DNA of 64,000 bases from NCBI GenBank assembly GCA_003762615.1, contig RIAZ01000007.1, forward strand, positions 109,064 through 173,063. The letters are read 5' to 3'. The first letter of the stretch is position 1. Each line of letters opens with the position of its first letter. Origin of the DNA: Muribaculaceae bacterium Isolate-037 (Harlan). Its GTDB lineage: Bacteria > Bacteroidota > Bacteroidia > Bacteroidales > Muribaculaceae. The translations under genes and the position numbers were made by a program. This document shows, piece after piece, positions 15,561-24,091 of the stretch. Under the pieces are notes generated by a model. That model saw only the letters and a list, made by a program, of their open reading frames with translations, ran no database searches and was not told the origin of the DNA.

Positions 15561-16157
15561 CTATTCTCCGAGCGTCACTCCATCCAATGAGAGCAGACGT
15601 CCGGTTATTTCCGGGGCGAAATCGCTCCGGAAACGCAGTGTCATGGAGCAGGTGTTGTCAAAGGTGCGGTTGATTACCTCCACGTCTCCACCCTTCACAA
15701 TCTTCATAACTCCGTCGGCAGCGACGTATGGGAAAGTCACGGTAACAGTCTCCATCTGGTGCATCTCCTTGCGTCCCGCCTCCTCCAATGCCAATCGGGC
15801 AGCCTCGCGATAAGCCGCTATCAATCCGGGGGTACCGAGTTTGATTCCACCGAAATAGCGCACTACTACGACCACCACGTCTGTCACCTCCTTACTGTTG
15901 ATCTGTCCGAGAATCGGCTTACCTGCCGTTCCCGACGGCTCACCATTGTCATTAAGTTGCCATTCCTTACGTTCCGGACCTATCATATATGCCCAGCATA
16001 CGTGCCGTGCATCATGGTACTCATTCTGATACTCCTTGACGATGGCACGTGCCTCATCCGCACTCGCCACTTTTCTGGCGAATGAGATGAAACGGCTCAT
16101 CTTCTCCCGGAACTGCGCCTCCGCATCCCTCTCTATCGTATAATAAAGGTCTCCCAT
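15561..16157 (-). CDS. YigZ/IMPACT family protein
   Basis: Member of the UPF0029/IMPACT family, 198 residues from the start chosen here. The signature block is present: HDARHVCWAYMIG, then DNGEPSGTAGKPIL and VVRYFGGIKLGTPGLI. The C-terminal part is the ferredoxin-like DUF1949 domain. The biochemical role of bacterial YigZ is not settled; it may bind RNA or ribosome-associated factors. An in-frame ATG at 16178 lies within the -7 promoter element (16176-16183), so translation should start at MGDLYYTIERD (16157), which also matches the family's usual N-terminus. Confidence 0.92.
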   Translation of the reverse strand: MGDLYYTIERDAEAQFREKMSRFISFARKVASADEARAIVKEYQNEYHDARHVCWAYMIGPERKEWQLNDNGEPSGTAGKPILGQINSKEVTDVVVVVVRYFGGIKLGTPGLIAAYREAARLALEEAGRKEMHQMETVTVTFPYVAADGVMKIVKGGDVEVINRTFDNTCSMTLRFRSDFAPEITGRLLSLDGVTLGE

Positions 16158-16175
16158 CTTTTTCAAATTATTCTG

Positions 16176-16183
16176 CAAAGATA
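16176..16183 (-). promoter_or_regulatory. -7 element of yigZ; decides its start
   Basis: TATCTTTG on the minus strand. The predicted transcript start, near 16169, lies inside the longest open frame and rules out the upstream ATG at 16178. Confidence 0.6.
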
Positions 16184-16206
16184 CGACATGGAAACGATTC
16201 CTCCAA

Positions 16207-16226
16207 TTGAAGTTGTCTAAACTTCA
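16207..16226. repeat. Dispersed TTGAAGTT/AACTTCA inverted repeat, copy 2
   Basis: Same element type as at 1637-1657, here about 24 bp upstream of the yigZ -7 box, where an activator or repressor could act. Confidence 0.45.
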
Positions 16227-16343
16227 CTCAGTAATCCTCAAAAACGATACCCTATCCCATAACAAAACATCCCGTAGCTACCGCAAGTCTTATTACATCT
16301 TATAAATAATACTTAACGACCTCAATTCTTTTGTATATTTACA

Positions 16344-16392
16344 ATTTTGTTCCGTTTTTTGCGCAAAAAACGGAACAAAATCATTATCTTTG
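16344..16392 (+). promoter_or_regulatory. 38-bp perfect palindrome and -7 element of abiE
   Basis: Bases 16344-16381 are a perfect palindrome with no loop (arms 16344-16362 and 16363-16381, centre GCGC). Three bases later comes TATCTTTG (16385-16392), a full -7 match, and the antitoxin ATG is at 16417. This is the expected architecture for AbiEi autorepression: AbiEi antitoxins bind inverted repeats at their own promoter (family knowledge). Confidence 0.8.
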
Positions 16393-16416
16393 CAGTTGAA
16401 ATATAAAGTATTAATA

Positions 16417-17142
16417 ATGACATTCGCTCGTAAAATAGAAATAGCAGTAAACAACGTGCCAATCGGTACGGTTTTCTCTATTCCTGATCTTCATTTTCCA
16501 CCGGTATCCAGTGCAAATATCAAGGTTAAACTCAATCGTATGGTTAGAGCCGGAAGATTGCAAAAACTCGTAAATGGCAAGTATTACAGAGCAATGGAGT
16601 CTGTATTTGGAGCCACTTTGCCTTCTACAGAAGAGCTGGTAAAAGACATCCTATATACCGATGGCAAAATATCAGGATACCTCACAGGCAATTCCGTTTG
16701 GACCTCAATGCAACTCACCACACAATTTTCAGGAACCATTACTGTTGGAGTAAATGCACGAAAAGCATCCATTCGACGAGCAGGACAGAAAATAATGTTT
16801 ATTGTCCAGCATAATAAAATCACAAGCGAAAATATACATCTGCTTCAAATTTTAGATGCCCTAAAATTCATCAAAAAGATTCCGGACACAACAGTTTCTG
16901 CAAGTTTTTCAAAATTGAACAATATCATAAAGCATCTTTCAGAAAAAGATTTGAAAGCGATTACAAAACTATCCATGAAGTATCCACCAAGAGTTCGTGC
17001 AGCACTGGGGGCAATTTTGGATAATGGAGAGCATAATGATCTCACAGATACTTTATATGCATCGCTCAATCAGATATCGGAATATAAATTTGGGATTACG
17101 ACTGACATAATGTTAAACACATCTAAATGGCATATTAAATGA
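16417..17142 (+). CDS. AbiEi-type antitoxin/transcriptional repressor
   Basis: Antitoxin half of a type IV AbiE toxin-antitoxin pair, 241 residues. The N-terminus is a winged helix (RKIEIAVNNVPIGTVFSIPD, then VKLNRMVRAGRLQKLVNGKY) that fits the DUF6088/AbiEi group; the C-terminal part is the antitoxin domain. The frame is open back to a TTG at 16390, but that lies in the -7 element, so the ATG at 16417 is the start. It overlaps the toxin gene by 4 bp. AbiEi represses its operon by binding an inverted repeat, and a perfect 38-bp palindrome lies directly upstream. The system aborts phage infection and can stabilise mobile DNA. Its A/T-rich codon use contrasts with its neighbours. Confidence 0.88.
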   Translation: MTFARKIEIAVNNVPIGTVFSIPDLHFPPVSSANIKVKLNRMVRAGRLQKLVNGKYYRAMESVFGATLPSTEELVKDILYTDGKISGYLTGNSVWTSMQLTTQFSGTITVGVNARKASIRRAGQKIMFIVQHNKITSENIHLLQILDALKFIKKIPDTTVSASFSKLNNIIKHLSEKDLKAITKLSMKYPPRVRAALGAILDNGEHNDLTDTLYASLNQISEYKFGITTDIMLNTSKWHIK

Positions 17143-18119
17143 AACTTCACGAGAACAAAGAATTATTACGACAGGCTATAATAGAAACTTCAGCCGATCT
17201 TAACATACCACGAGAGTTTATTGAGAAGGATTATTGGATATGTCAGATTCTTCAGCGATTGTCGCGGCATGATAAAAGCGAATTGACCGTATGGAAAGGT
17301 GGCACATCATTAGCAAAAGCATACAGATTGATCAACAGATTCTCTTCGGATGTTGACATTGCTATCCTTTCTGAGCAATTAAGCCAAAATCAACAGAAGA
17401 AACTTGTTGCGAGAATTGGTCATGACTCAACGATTGACCTTTCTGAATTGGATAATGGGAACTCAATCAAAAATAATCGGTTTCGTAAAACATACCACGA
17501 ATATGATACCGTTTTACCCGCAGCGAAAAAAAGTCTTGATTTTCTTGGCAGATATGTAATATTTGAGATAAATACATACGGGAATCCATATCCGTATGAA
17601 AAGAAAGTTGTAACTCCATTTATTACTGAAATGATGCAACACAGAGGACTTTTAGAAATGATAAGGCAATATGATATGGATCCATTTGAGTTGAATGTGC
17701 TTGATAAACGCCGTACTATGTGTGAGAAGATTGTCTCGCTCATACGATTCTCGTTTGAAAACAATCCAATAGATGGATTAGCAAGCAAGATACGCCATTT
17801 CTACGACCTGCATTTCATGTCGATTGATAAAGAGTGTCATGATTATCTTACAAAAGATTTCTCAAAGAATTTAATTGAACTTATTGTGCACGACAAAGCA
17901 GAATTTGACCGTCCTCCGAAATGGAAAGATGCTGATATCCTTTCTTCAATCCTATTTACTGATTTTGACGGCGCATGGAAATCCCTTAGTTCCAAATACA
18001 AATCTGAGTTGGGCGAATTAACTTACGGAGAATTGCCCAAGGCGACTGAAATTGCGGTATCAGTCAAAACTCTTATGGAATATGTGAGGATGATACTATT
18101 CCGGCATCATTGCCCCTGA
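17139..18119 (+). CDS. AbiEii-type nucleotidyltransferase toxin
   Basis: Toxin of the AbiE system, 326 residues, of the DUF1814/AbiEii nucleotidyltransferase family. Conserved elements are EKDYWICQIL (29-38), WKGGTSLAKAY with GGTS at 54-57, and FSSDVDIAI with the metal-binding Asp71 and Asp73. Proteins of this family transfer nucleotides to tRNA 3' ends and so block translation (known for MenT relatives). The ATG overlaps the antitoxin stop by 4 bp, giving coupled expression. Its last 24 bp are also the 3' end of the convergent outer-membrane protein gene, an unusual junction suggesting that the module was inserted exactly at that gene's end. Confidence 0.92.
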   Translation: MKLHENKELLRQAIIETSADLNIPREFIEKDYWICQILQRLSRHDKSELTVWKGGTSLAKAYRLINRFSSDVDIAILSEQLSQNQQKKLVARIGHDSTIDLSELDNGNSIKNNRFRKTYHEYDTVLPAAKKSLDFLGRYVIFEINTYGNPYPYEKKVVTPFITEMMQHRGLLEMIRQYDMDPFELNVLDKRRTMCEKIVSLIRFSFENNPIDGLASKIRHFYDLHFMSIDKECHDYLTKDFSKNLIELIVHDKAEFDRPPKWKDADILSSILFTDFDGAWKSLSSKYKSELGELTYGELPKATEIAVSVKTLMEYVRMILFRHHCP

Positions 18120-20222
18120 CCCGAGCATCCCGGATGGCGATGACACTGATTTCGACACTTTCTTGCCGTAACTCAACGTATACGTCAGTTGCAACGTGAA
18201 TACGTTTGCCGAGAAATCGCTATATGTCTTAACTCTCTGTGAATAATACTGCGTATCTATCCATCGTATCTTACTCATCCTTGACGCTCCGGGATTTGTA
18301 GCTGAAAATCTAAGATTCAGATTTTTATAGGCATATCCGAATTTAAATGAGTAAATCCAATTTGTGTAAACCTTTGTTATTGATGAATTCTGCATATTCT
18401 CGGCAGGAGGCACCACAGATGCCCCGGCATACCAATGCTTGCCATACCATGTGGCGGAAAGGTTACCGGAGAGGAATGACCTGTCGCGTTTATACCTGCC
18501 GGTGAGCCTCCAATAATCATATCCGAAACTTCCTGTAAGCACCAATCTCTTCCTTAACAGTTTCAAGGTCATCAACGGACCGACTGTAAGCCTGTGGCTT
18601 GTAGCGTCATCCACCGTGGTTGTGACCACCCCATCATAACCATCGATTCTATCCCATACCGGATTGTCCTGATTAAATACAACGGTATATATCATTCTCC
18701 CCGTCACGGAGAATGTAGACGATGGATTCCACGTGTTTGACATTACACTCTGCCACCATATTCTGTTCCGCAAATTGCAGTTTCCCTTTTTCCATGTCAG
18801 TTCGGTAGAACGCAATATCACATCATTCAGCACATCCCCGAAATAGCCTACCGAGAATACATCTGTAGACAATTTAAATCCGGATTTCTTGCTCCATTTC
18901 TTGTCGAAGGAGATGCTGACACTTGGCAACCACTGGACATATACATTGCCGACATAGCTCTTACGGTCACATGTGGCTCCGGCGGAAGCGGATATCAACG
19001 TACCGGGCGAAAACGTATGGGAATACGTTGCCGACAATTCAAGGTGTGCTTCCTTATATCGGCTCAATCCGTCATAAGAGCCACCGTAGTGTGTCTTGTT
19101 CCAACCTCGGGAGCCAATAAGCGATATGTTCAAGGAATTTGCAGGATTGAATCTCTTTGAATAGGATGCCATAATGAGTGCCGACCATCTCCGGTTGCGG
19201 CTTGAATTGAGAATTGCATCCAGATTCTGTGGGGAATAGATATTCTCACCCTTATGATAGGCATACTGGCCGTTGACCAAGACCATCAGCGATTGCTGAT
19301 GCGGCAGTGCCAGATTAAGAGAAATCTTGAGATATGGATTTATACCCAATGAAGACGAATTTGAATCATAGTAGGATGACTTCAGCACATCCGGCGAATA
19401 GACAGTAGCGGTATGACCTGTAAATTCAGGCATTCTCTCCCAGTTCCATCCCCCTGTTGCGGAGAGGTTAACCCCCTTATGTCGCCATGTGGCTTTCAAC
19501 ATAGCTCCAAGTGTGCGTTTGCGGAGTGTCTGATTCCGTCCGTCAATATTTTCAGAGATGCTTCCGTACTCCTCACCCTTATAGACTATATCCTTGAATG
19601 TGTTCTCTCCATGTGTGCCATAATGATTGTCATTCCTGTATGTGCCTCCAAGATAGACGTCGTATGTCATCTCCTTGTATGCCAGTTTAGAATTGACACT
19701 ATAATTTCCTGATTTCCCTGTAAGGTCCTGGTTTGCGATTATTTTTGAGAAACCGCCTGAGACGTATCTCTTCATTATGAAATTGACCACGTTCTGCTTC
19801 CCTCCGAAAGAGGCATTGGTTGGCATCGGAAGATATTCAATCCTATCGACGTCCTTCGGATTCAGCGACCTCAATTCCTTAGGGGAAGCCTGCTGACCAT
19901 CTATGAAATATACCACAGGCGCACCGCCGGCATCAGTCACTTGTTTGGTGGCAGGGTTATATGGAAGTTCCGTAAGAGCCATCATCTCCAGCAACGACAC
20001 AGCATCGGTGGCAAACCTCTTATCCCGCTTCTCCGGAAAAAACGCAATCCCCTCCGCAATATCCTTCCTGCGGACAGACTCCACCACCACCTCCTTCAAT
20101 TGCACGGATTTATCATTATTAACCTTTAACGTATCCGGCAACTCAGAAGAATTTGCAAAAGCCGTTGTGCCGCCATTCGCCGCCAACGCCAACATTATAA
20201 TGATTCTTCTCAATATCCTCAT
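18096..20222 (-). CDS. TonB-plug outer-membrane beta-barrel protein
   Basis: Outer-membrane protein of 708 residues with a signal peptide (about 1-24, ending TTAFA), a plug-like domain (about 40-160: ATDAVSLLEMMAL, GGAPVVYFIDGQQASPKEL, VDRIEYLPMPTNASFGGKQN) and a 20+ strand beta-barrel rich in alternating aromatic strands. It lacks the N-terminal carboxypeptidase-like domain of SusC proteins and resembles the OMP_b-brl_3 group. No SusD partner is nearby. The C-terminus ends in a short Ser/Gly/Met tail instead of a terminal aromatic residue, and the last 24 bp overlap abiEii on the other strand. The ligand is unknown. Confidence 0.85.
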   Translation of the reverse strand: MRILRRIIIMLALAANGGTTAFANSSELPDTLKVNNDKSVQLKEVVVESVRRKDIAEGIAFFPEKRDKRFATDAVSLLEMMALTELPYNPATKQVTDAGGAPVVYFIDGQQASPKELRSLNPKDVDRIEYLPMPTNASFGGKQNVVNFIMKRYVSGGFSKIIANQDLTGKSGNYSVNSKLAYKEMTYDVYLGGTYRNDNHYGTHGENTFKDIVYKGEEYGSISENIDGRNQTLRKRTLGAMLKATWRHKGVNLSATGGWNWERMPEFTGHTATVYSPDVLKSSYYDSNSSSLGINPYLKISLNLALPHQQSLMVLVNGQYAYHKGENIYSPQNLDAILNSSRNRRWSALIMASYSKRFNPANSLNISLIGSRGWNKTHYGGSYDGLSRYKEAHLELSATYSHTFSPGTLISASAGATCDRKSYVGNVYVQWLPSVSISFDKKWSKKSGFKLSTDVFSVGYFGDVLNDVILRSTELTWKKGNCNLRNRIWWQSVMSNTWNPSSTFSVTGRMIYTVVFNQDNPVWDRIDGYDGVVTTTVDDATSHRLTVGPLMTLKLLRKRLVLTGSFGYDYWRLTGRYKRDRSFLSGNLSATWYGKHWYAGASVVPPAENMQNSSITKVYTNWIYSFKFGYAYKNLNLRFSATNPGASRMSKIRWIDTQYYSQRVKTYSDFSANVFTLQLTYTLSYGKKVSKSVSSPSGMLGSGAMMPE

Positions 20223-20345
20223 ATCAGCAATAATTTATAGTGGCTCCTGATTCAATTTATTAATCGTCTAAAAAAGATACCATCATGATTACATCGAAAA
20301 TGGTCTCACGACTTTAATCAAATCAAATTTGTGCAAAGGTAATAA

Positions 20346-20371
20346 AATCTTGACTAATAATCTTGACTAAT
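20346..20371. repeat. 13-bp tandem duplication AATCTTGACTAAT
   Basis: Two exact copies, 20346-20358 and 20359-20371, abutting the 62-bp palindrome and sharing its GACTAAT sequence, so that the motif occurs three times in this stretch counting the palindrome's far arm in reverse. Confidence 0.7.
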
Positions 20372-20426
20372 AAATTACGGAAAAATTACGGTTTTAAAAC
20401 CGTAATTTTTCCGTAATTTATTAGTC
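20365..20426. repeat. 62-bp perfect palindrome
   Basis: Arms 20365-20395 and 20396-20426 are exact reverse complements with no loop; the centre is TTTTAAAA. It lies 12 bp after the stop of the TPR regulator gene and about 140 bp before the outer-membrane protein start, both on the minus strand. It may act as a terminator, an attenuator or a protein-binding site; a loop-free palindrome of this length is unusual for a simple terminator. Confidence 0.85.
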
Positions 20427-20438
20427 GTCCAAACTTAT

Positions 20439-22211
20439 TCATAATAAACGAATTACTTTGTCTATAATTTTTACGCTCATCTTTTCATCAAATATCTTAC
20501 AACATATTGAATCTCGTCGAGAACCTATGGCTGCAATTGATCTTCCACACAATTTTGCCATGTCAGATGGACGAACGCCACATTTTATCAAAAGACATGT
20601 TCGGAACTCCGGTTGTGTTATTTGTCCAAATGTAAGAAGATTCAGTCTTTCCTTAAATTGTGGAGAACTATCAAGCACCGCATTTTCCAATTCTATCCAT
20701 AAATCATCATCATTTATTGATAAATCAGCCTTGATATATTCAAGAATTTTCGCATAAGCCGCTGACTGAAGTATTATCGGAGAAATGATTTTAACCTTAT
20801 CCCCCTTAGATGCCAACGACAACAATTCTTTCCTAAGCCTATTACGCAAATCTATCTCAATATTTTTGGGATTAACCGGAGAATCTTGATGATTGTCAAT
20901 ACAATCCCCATTGTCTTGTGGAGCATCCTCATCCAATTCTGAATAAGTCTTTTGATTTTCAGCATTACCTTTATCTTCACTCTCAACTATATTGCTCAGC
21001 ATATTGACTTTATCAAGAGCTGATTTCAATATAATTATACGATCAAGAAGTTTATTCCTTTTATATAATACAATTGCAACCATAAACATCCCGACAATCA
21101 ATATGCCAAAAATAAGGATTATCAGATTTTCATTCAAATTCTCCGCTTTTTTTCTTTCCCTCTCATGAATAATATAATTATATTCTGCCTGCTGCATCAA
21201 TGCCAGATCCTTATTGTTGGCATTAAACTCAGATTCCAATAAATTCCTATAGGCTGAAACGTGTCCAATCAAAGTATCCACGTCTACCTTATTGTAGAAC
21301 TCGGAAGAAAGTATAATCTTATAAGCCTTCCTTTTATTGAGATTATCTTTACTATTTACAATTTCAAGAGCATACATATATGCTGTATCCAGAATCCCTG
21401 CCGAATAATAAATCTGTGCTGCATAATTCATGGCAGCCTGTCTGGATATCTTGCTAACACGATCCGGAATGCCTCGGATTATTTTAAGAGCAGAATCATT
21501 CTTTCCTTTATAATATTTCACGGCAGCAAGATACATCAAACTTTTCGCCTTAAAAGAATCACGAAGGTTAACACTTCTATCAAGTGCTTCTAAAAAATGT
21601 TGCTCCGCCTTGTCCAATTGTGAATCTCTCAAACATATCGCACCCAACAACTGAAGATCGTAAATTTCATTTAATGTATCCTTCTTCTCTCTGCTGATAT
21701 CAATGACTCGTTCAATACATGGTATTGCCTGGTCATACAGACGCAGTTTATCCAACAACCGACCAGTCTGACTCAACACCCGACAATACAATTCCATATC
21801 CGAGTTATCTTCTGTCAACTCATCCAATGCTTTATTAAAATATCTTAGAGCCGTAGGATAATCTCCAATATCAGCATATACCCGTCCGCCATAATACAAC
21901 GCCTCCGGATAATACCCATCGTCTTTATGAGATTTTGCATAATCCATCACTTTCCTAATAAGACTATCAGAAGTATGGACTACATATCGTTTATCATTGA
22001 GTTTTATTGTCAGCAGATCATAATAATTACAGTCTGATTTTGAAAGAGAATCCCTATTAATCGTCGCAAACAATACCGTAGCTTTATCCAAAGAATCTCT
22101 TGAAAGCTCATCCACACGCGATAAGCGAGCATCCCTTTCTCCCGAACAGGCAGAGAATACACTCAATAAAATCATAAAGAGCAATAATCTGACATATATC
22201 ATATTAAGCAT
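20439..22211 (-). CDS. Membrane-anchored TPR regulator (lipoprotein-like)
   Basis: 590-residue protein of a type common in Bacteroidales: a lipobox-like signal (LLSVFSACSG, Cys22), about ten TPR-like helical repeats (to ~350; e.g. YPEALYYGGRVYADIGDY, DYPTALRYFNKALDEL), a transmembrane helix at ~361-384, a coiled segment and a C-terminal ~120-residue region ending in a helix-turn-helix-like stretch (KCGVRPSDMAKLCGRSIAAI). These proteins sense a periplasmic signal through the TPR part and are thought to bind DNA through the cytosolic part; the target is unknown. The next gene on the strand, the outer-membrane receptor, is a natural candidate. A lipid anchor and an internal helix together would be unusual, so the first segment may instead be a simple signal anchor. 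Confidence 0.75.
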   Translation of the reverse strand: MLNMIYVRLLLFMILLSVFSACSGERDARLSRVDELSRDSLDKATVLFATINRDSLSKSDCNYYDLLTIKLNDKRYVVHTSDSLIRKVMDYAKSHKDDGYYPEALYYGGRVYADIGDYPTALRYFNKALDELTEDNSDMELYCRVLSQTGRLLDKLRLYDQAIPCIERVIDISREKKDTLNEIYDLQLLGAICLRDSQLDKAEQHFLEALDRSVNLRDSFKAKSLMYLAAVKYYKGKNDSALKIIRGIPDRVSKISRQAAMNYAAQIYYSAGILDTAYMYALEIVNSKDNLNKRKAYKIILSSEFYNKVDVDTLIGHVSAYRNLLESEFNANNKDLALMQQAEYNYIIHERERKKAENLNENLIILIFGILIVGMFMVAIVLYKRNKLLDRIIILKSALDKVNMLSNIVESEDKGNAENQKTYSELDEDAPQDNGDCIDNHQDSPVNPKNIEIDLRNRLRKELLSLASKGDKVKIISPIILQSAAYAKILEYIKADLSINDDDLWIELENAVLDSSPQFKERLNLLTFGQITQPEFRTCLLIKCGVRPSDMAKLCGRSIAAIGSRRDSICCKIFDEKMSVKIIDKVIRLL

Positions 22212-22256
22212 ATATATTGAAGTAGTACCATTTATTTAAATTACAAATTATATATA

Positions 22257-22292
22257 ACCGACCCACGGATTGTCGTGAATCTGTGGGTCGGT
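22257..22292 (-). terminator. Hairpin after the DJ-1 gene
   Basis: 15-bp stem (22257-22271 / 22278-22292, nearly perfect) between DJ-1 and the TPR gene, both on the minus strand. The following bases are A/T-rich. Confidence 0.65.
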
Positions 22293-22331
22293 TTTGGTGT
22301 CTATTCGGTGAGATTGACGAGGGAGTCGGAA

Positions 22332-22922
22332 TCAGCCGAAGAAGTTGCCGAGCTCGGCATTTGATTTCGGATAGAGGAGCATGTCGTTGGCTATCTGTGT
22401 CGCCACTCTCGTGCCTTTTGTCTCTTTTACTATTGTGAGTGCCCATTGCAATGCGCTCGACGGACCGTTGGCAAGCACATATTTGCCGTCAACCGTGACG
22501 CGTGCCGCCTGCACGTCAGCTCCTTCAAGCATCTTCTCAAATCCGGGATAGCACGTAGCCTTAACCCCTTTCAGGAGTCCGAGCTGACCGAGCACTACTG
22601 CCGGAGCTGCACATATAGCCGCAATTCTCCCCTCCGGCGAGGATGCCTGACGCTGAAGAAGACCACGCAACGGTGCGAACTCGTAGAGATTTGTGGCTCC
22701 CGGCATACCTCCGGGAAGAATCAGCCATTCGGGTGCTGAAAAATGAGTGTTGTCAAAGAGCACATCTGCTGTCACTGTGATGCCGTGTGCGCCTGCCACA
22801 CGCAGCGATGATGTGATGGAAACTGTCTTTACAGGGATATTCGCTCTGCGGAGCACGTCTACAACTGTAAGGGCTTCAATCTCCTCAAAACCTGCCGCAA
22901 GAAATAAAAATGATTCGTTCAT
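22332..22922 (-). CDS. DJ-1/PfpI family protein
   Basis: 196-residue cytosolic protein of the DJ-1/ThiJ/PfpI family, subgroup YajL/DJ-1. The nucleophile elbow AAICAAPAVV places the reactive Cys at 104; the conserved acidic residue is Glu16 in GFEEIEA, and LPGGMPGATNL and ATCYPGFE match the subgroup. Members are redox-sensitive chaperones or are reported to repair glyoxal-type damage (debated in the literature). It is transcribed divergently from apbE. On the minus strand TAAATTTG (22985-22978) is a good -7 element about 55 bp upstream. Confidence 0.93.
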   Translation of the reverse strand: MNESFLFLAAGFEEIEALTVVDVLRRANIPVKTVSITSSLRVAGAHGITVTADVLFDNTHFSAPEWLILPGGMPGATNLYEFAPLRGLLQRQASSPEGRIAAICAAPAVVLGQLGLLKGVKATCYPGFEKMLEGADVQAARVTVDGKYVLANGPSSALQWALTIVKETKGTRVATQIANDMLLYPKSNAELGNFFG

Positions 22923-23019
22923 ATCGGTTATTTTTTTAGGTGTGATATCAAGAAGAATTAGGTTATGTAATTTTTGTCAAATTTACGCCTCAAAATTAAA
23001 CATAATTATTCATTTTTAC

Positions 23020-23027
23020 TAATTTTG
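23020..23027 (+). promoter_or_regulatory. -7 element of apbE
   Basis: TAATTTTG, a full match to TAnnTTTG; transcript start predicted near 23034, about 29 nt before the ATG. Confidence 0.5.
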
Positions 23028-23062
23028 CGTTATATTTTTTCAATTAATATCTCATTTATTTC

Positions 23063-24091
23063 ATGATACGATATTTTTCAGCCTTATCTGTGGTGGTTGC
23101 GGCTTTCGCAACCGCAATTTTATCCATATCCTGCAACCGCCCGAAAGCATTTTTACGGGAGGAGGGGATGATATGGAACACGGTGTACCATATCACATAC
23201 GAAAGCGAAAAGGATCTAAGTGATTCCATAATATCCACTCTCGATATGGTAGGGAAAAGTCTGAACGTATTCGACAAAGCATCGCTGCTGAGCCGAGTGA
23301 ATGAGTCTGACAGCATTGAGGTAGATGATCTGTTCCGCAGAGTCTACGAGGCATCTCTCTGCATCAACGAGGCAAGCGACGGCATGTTTGACCCCACCCT
23401 CTCCCCGCTTATCACAGCCTGGGGGTTCGGACCGGGACATAAACTATCTGCCGACACGACTGCTATCGACAGTATCCTATTATTCACCGGTATCCGCAAG
23501 ACACACCTCAACGGCAACATGATTGTTAAAGACGACCGCCGCACCCAGTTTAATTTCTCAGCCATAGCCAAGGGATTCGGATGCGACATGGTTGCCGAGA
23601 TGATGCGGCGCAACGGTGTGGAGAATTATCTGGTGGAGATAGGCGGTGAACTGACCGTCAGTGGGCATGGTCCGAGTGGTGATGAATGGAAGATATCTAT
23701 CGACCGTCCGATACAGACCGACACCACGGAGATACATGACTCAAACGCCATTATTCAGATTACCGACTGCGGCGTCGCCACGTCAGGCAATTACCGTAAT
23801 TACAAGAAGACCGACAAGGGGATAATCGGACACACGATCTCACCCTTGACGGGGCGTCCTGTATCAACAGACGTAATCAGCGCGACTGTAGTGGCTCCCT
23901 CTTGCATGGAAGCCGACGGTGCAGCCACTGCCTGCATGGCTGCCGGATCAGAGATAGCAAAAAGGATGCTTGATACACTCAAATATGAGGGTATGCTCAT
24001 ATTGTCAGATTCCTCCACGTGGATGACTGATGGATTCAGGCTTATGGTCATCGAAGAAGCTTCGGTGCCTGGAAATAAAGTCCGAAATTGA
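23063..24091 (+). CDS. apbE: FAD:protein FMN transferase (lipoprotein)
   Basis: ApbE attaches FMN covalently to threonine residues of exported or membrane flavoproteins, for example NqrB/NqrC and RnfG/D subunits. It carries a lipoprotein signal with lipobox LSISC (Cys24), so it works in the periplasm, anchored to a membrane. Family motifs: EEGMIWNTVYHITYE near the start, FDPTLSPLITAWGFG, FSAIAKGFGCDM (FAD-binding), NYLVEIGGEL and the acidic metal site in the C-terminal third (ADGAATACMAAG). At 342 residues it is full length. The 3' end overlaps the convergent patatin gene by 44 bp. Confidence 0.95.
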   Translation: MIRYFSALSVVVAAFATAILSISCNRPKAFLREEGMIWNTVYHITYESEKDLSDSIISTLDMVGKSLNVFDKASLLSRVNESDSIEVDDLFRRVYEASLCINEASDGMFDPTLSPLITAWGFGPGHKLSADTTAIDSILLFTGIRKTHLNGNMIVKDDRRTQFNFSAIAKGFGCDMVAEMMRRNGVENYLVEIGGELTVSGHGPSGDEWKISIDRPIQTDTTEIHDSNAIIQITDCGVATSGNYRNYKKTDKGIIGHTISPLTGRPVSTDVISATVVAPSCMEADGAATACMAAGSEIAKRMLDTLKYEGMLILSDSSTWMTDGFRLMVIEEASVPGNKVRN

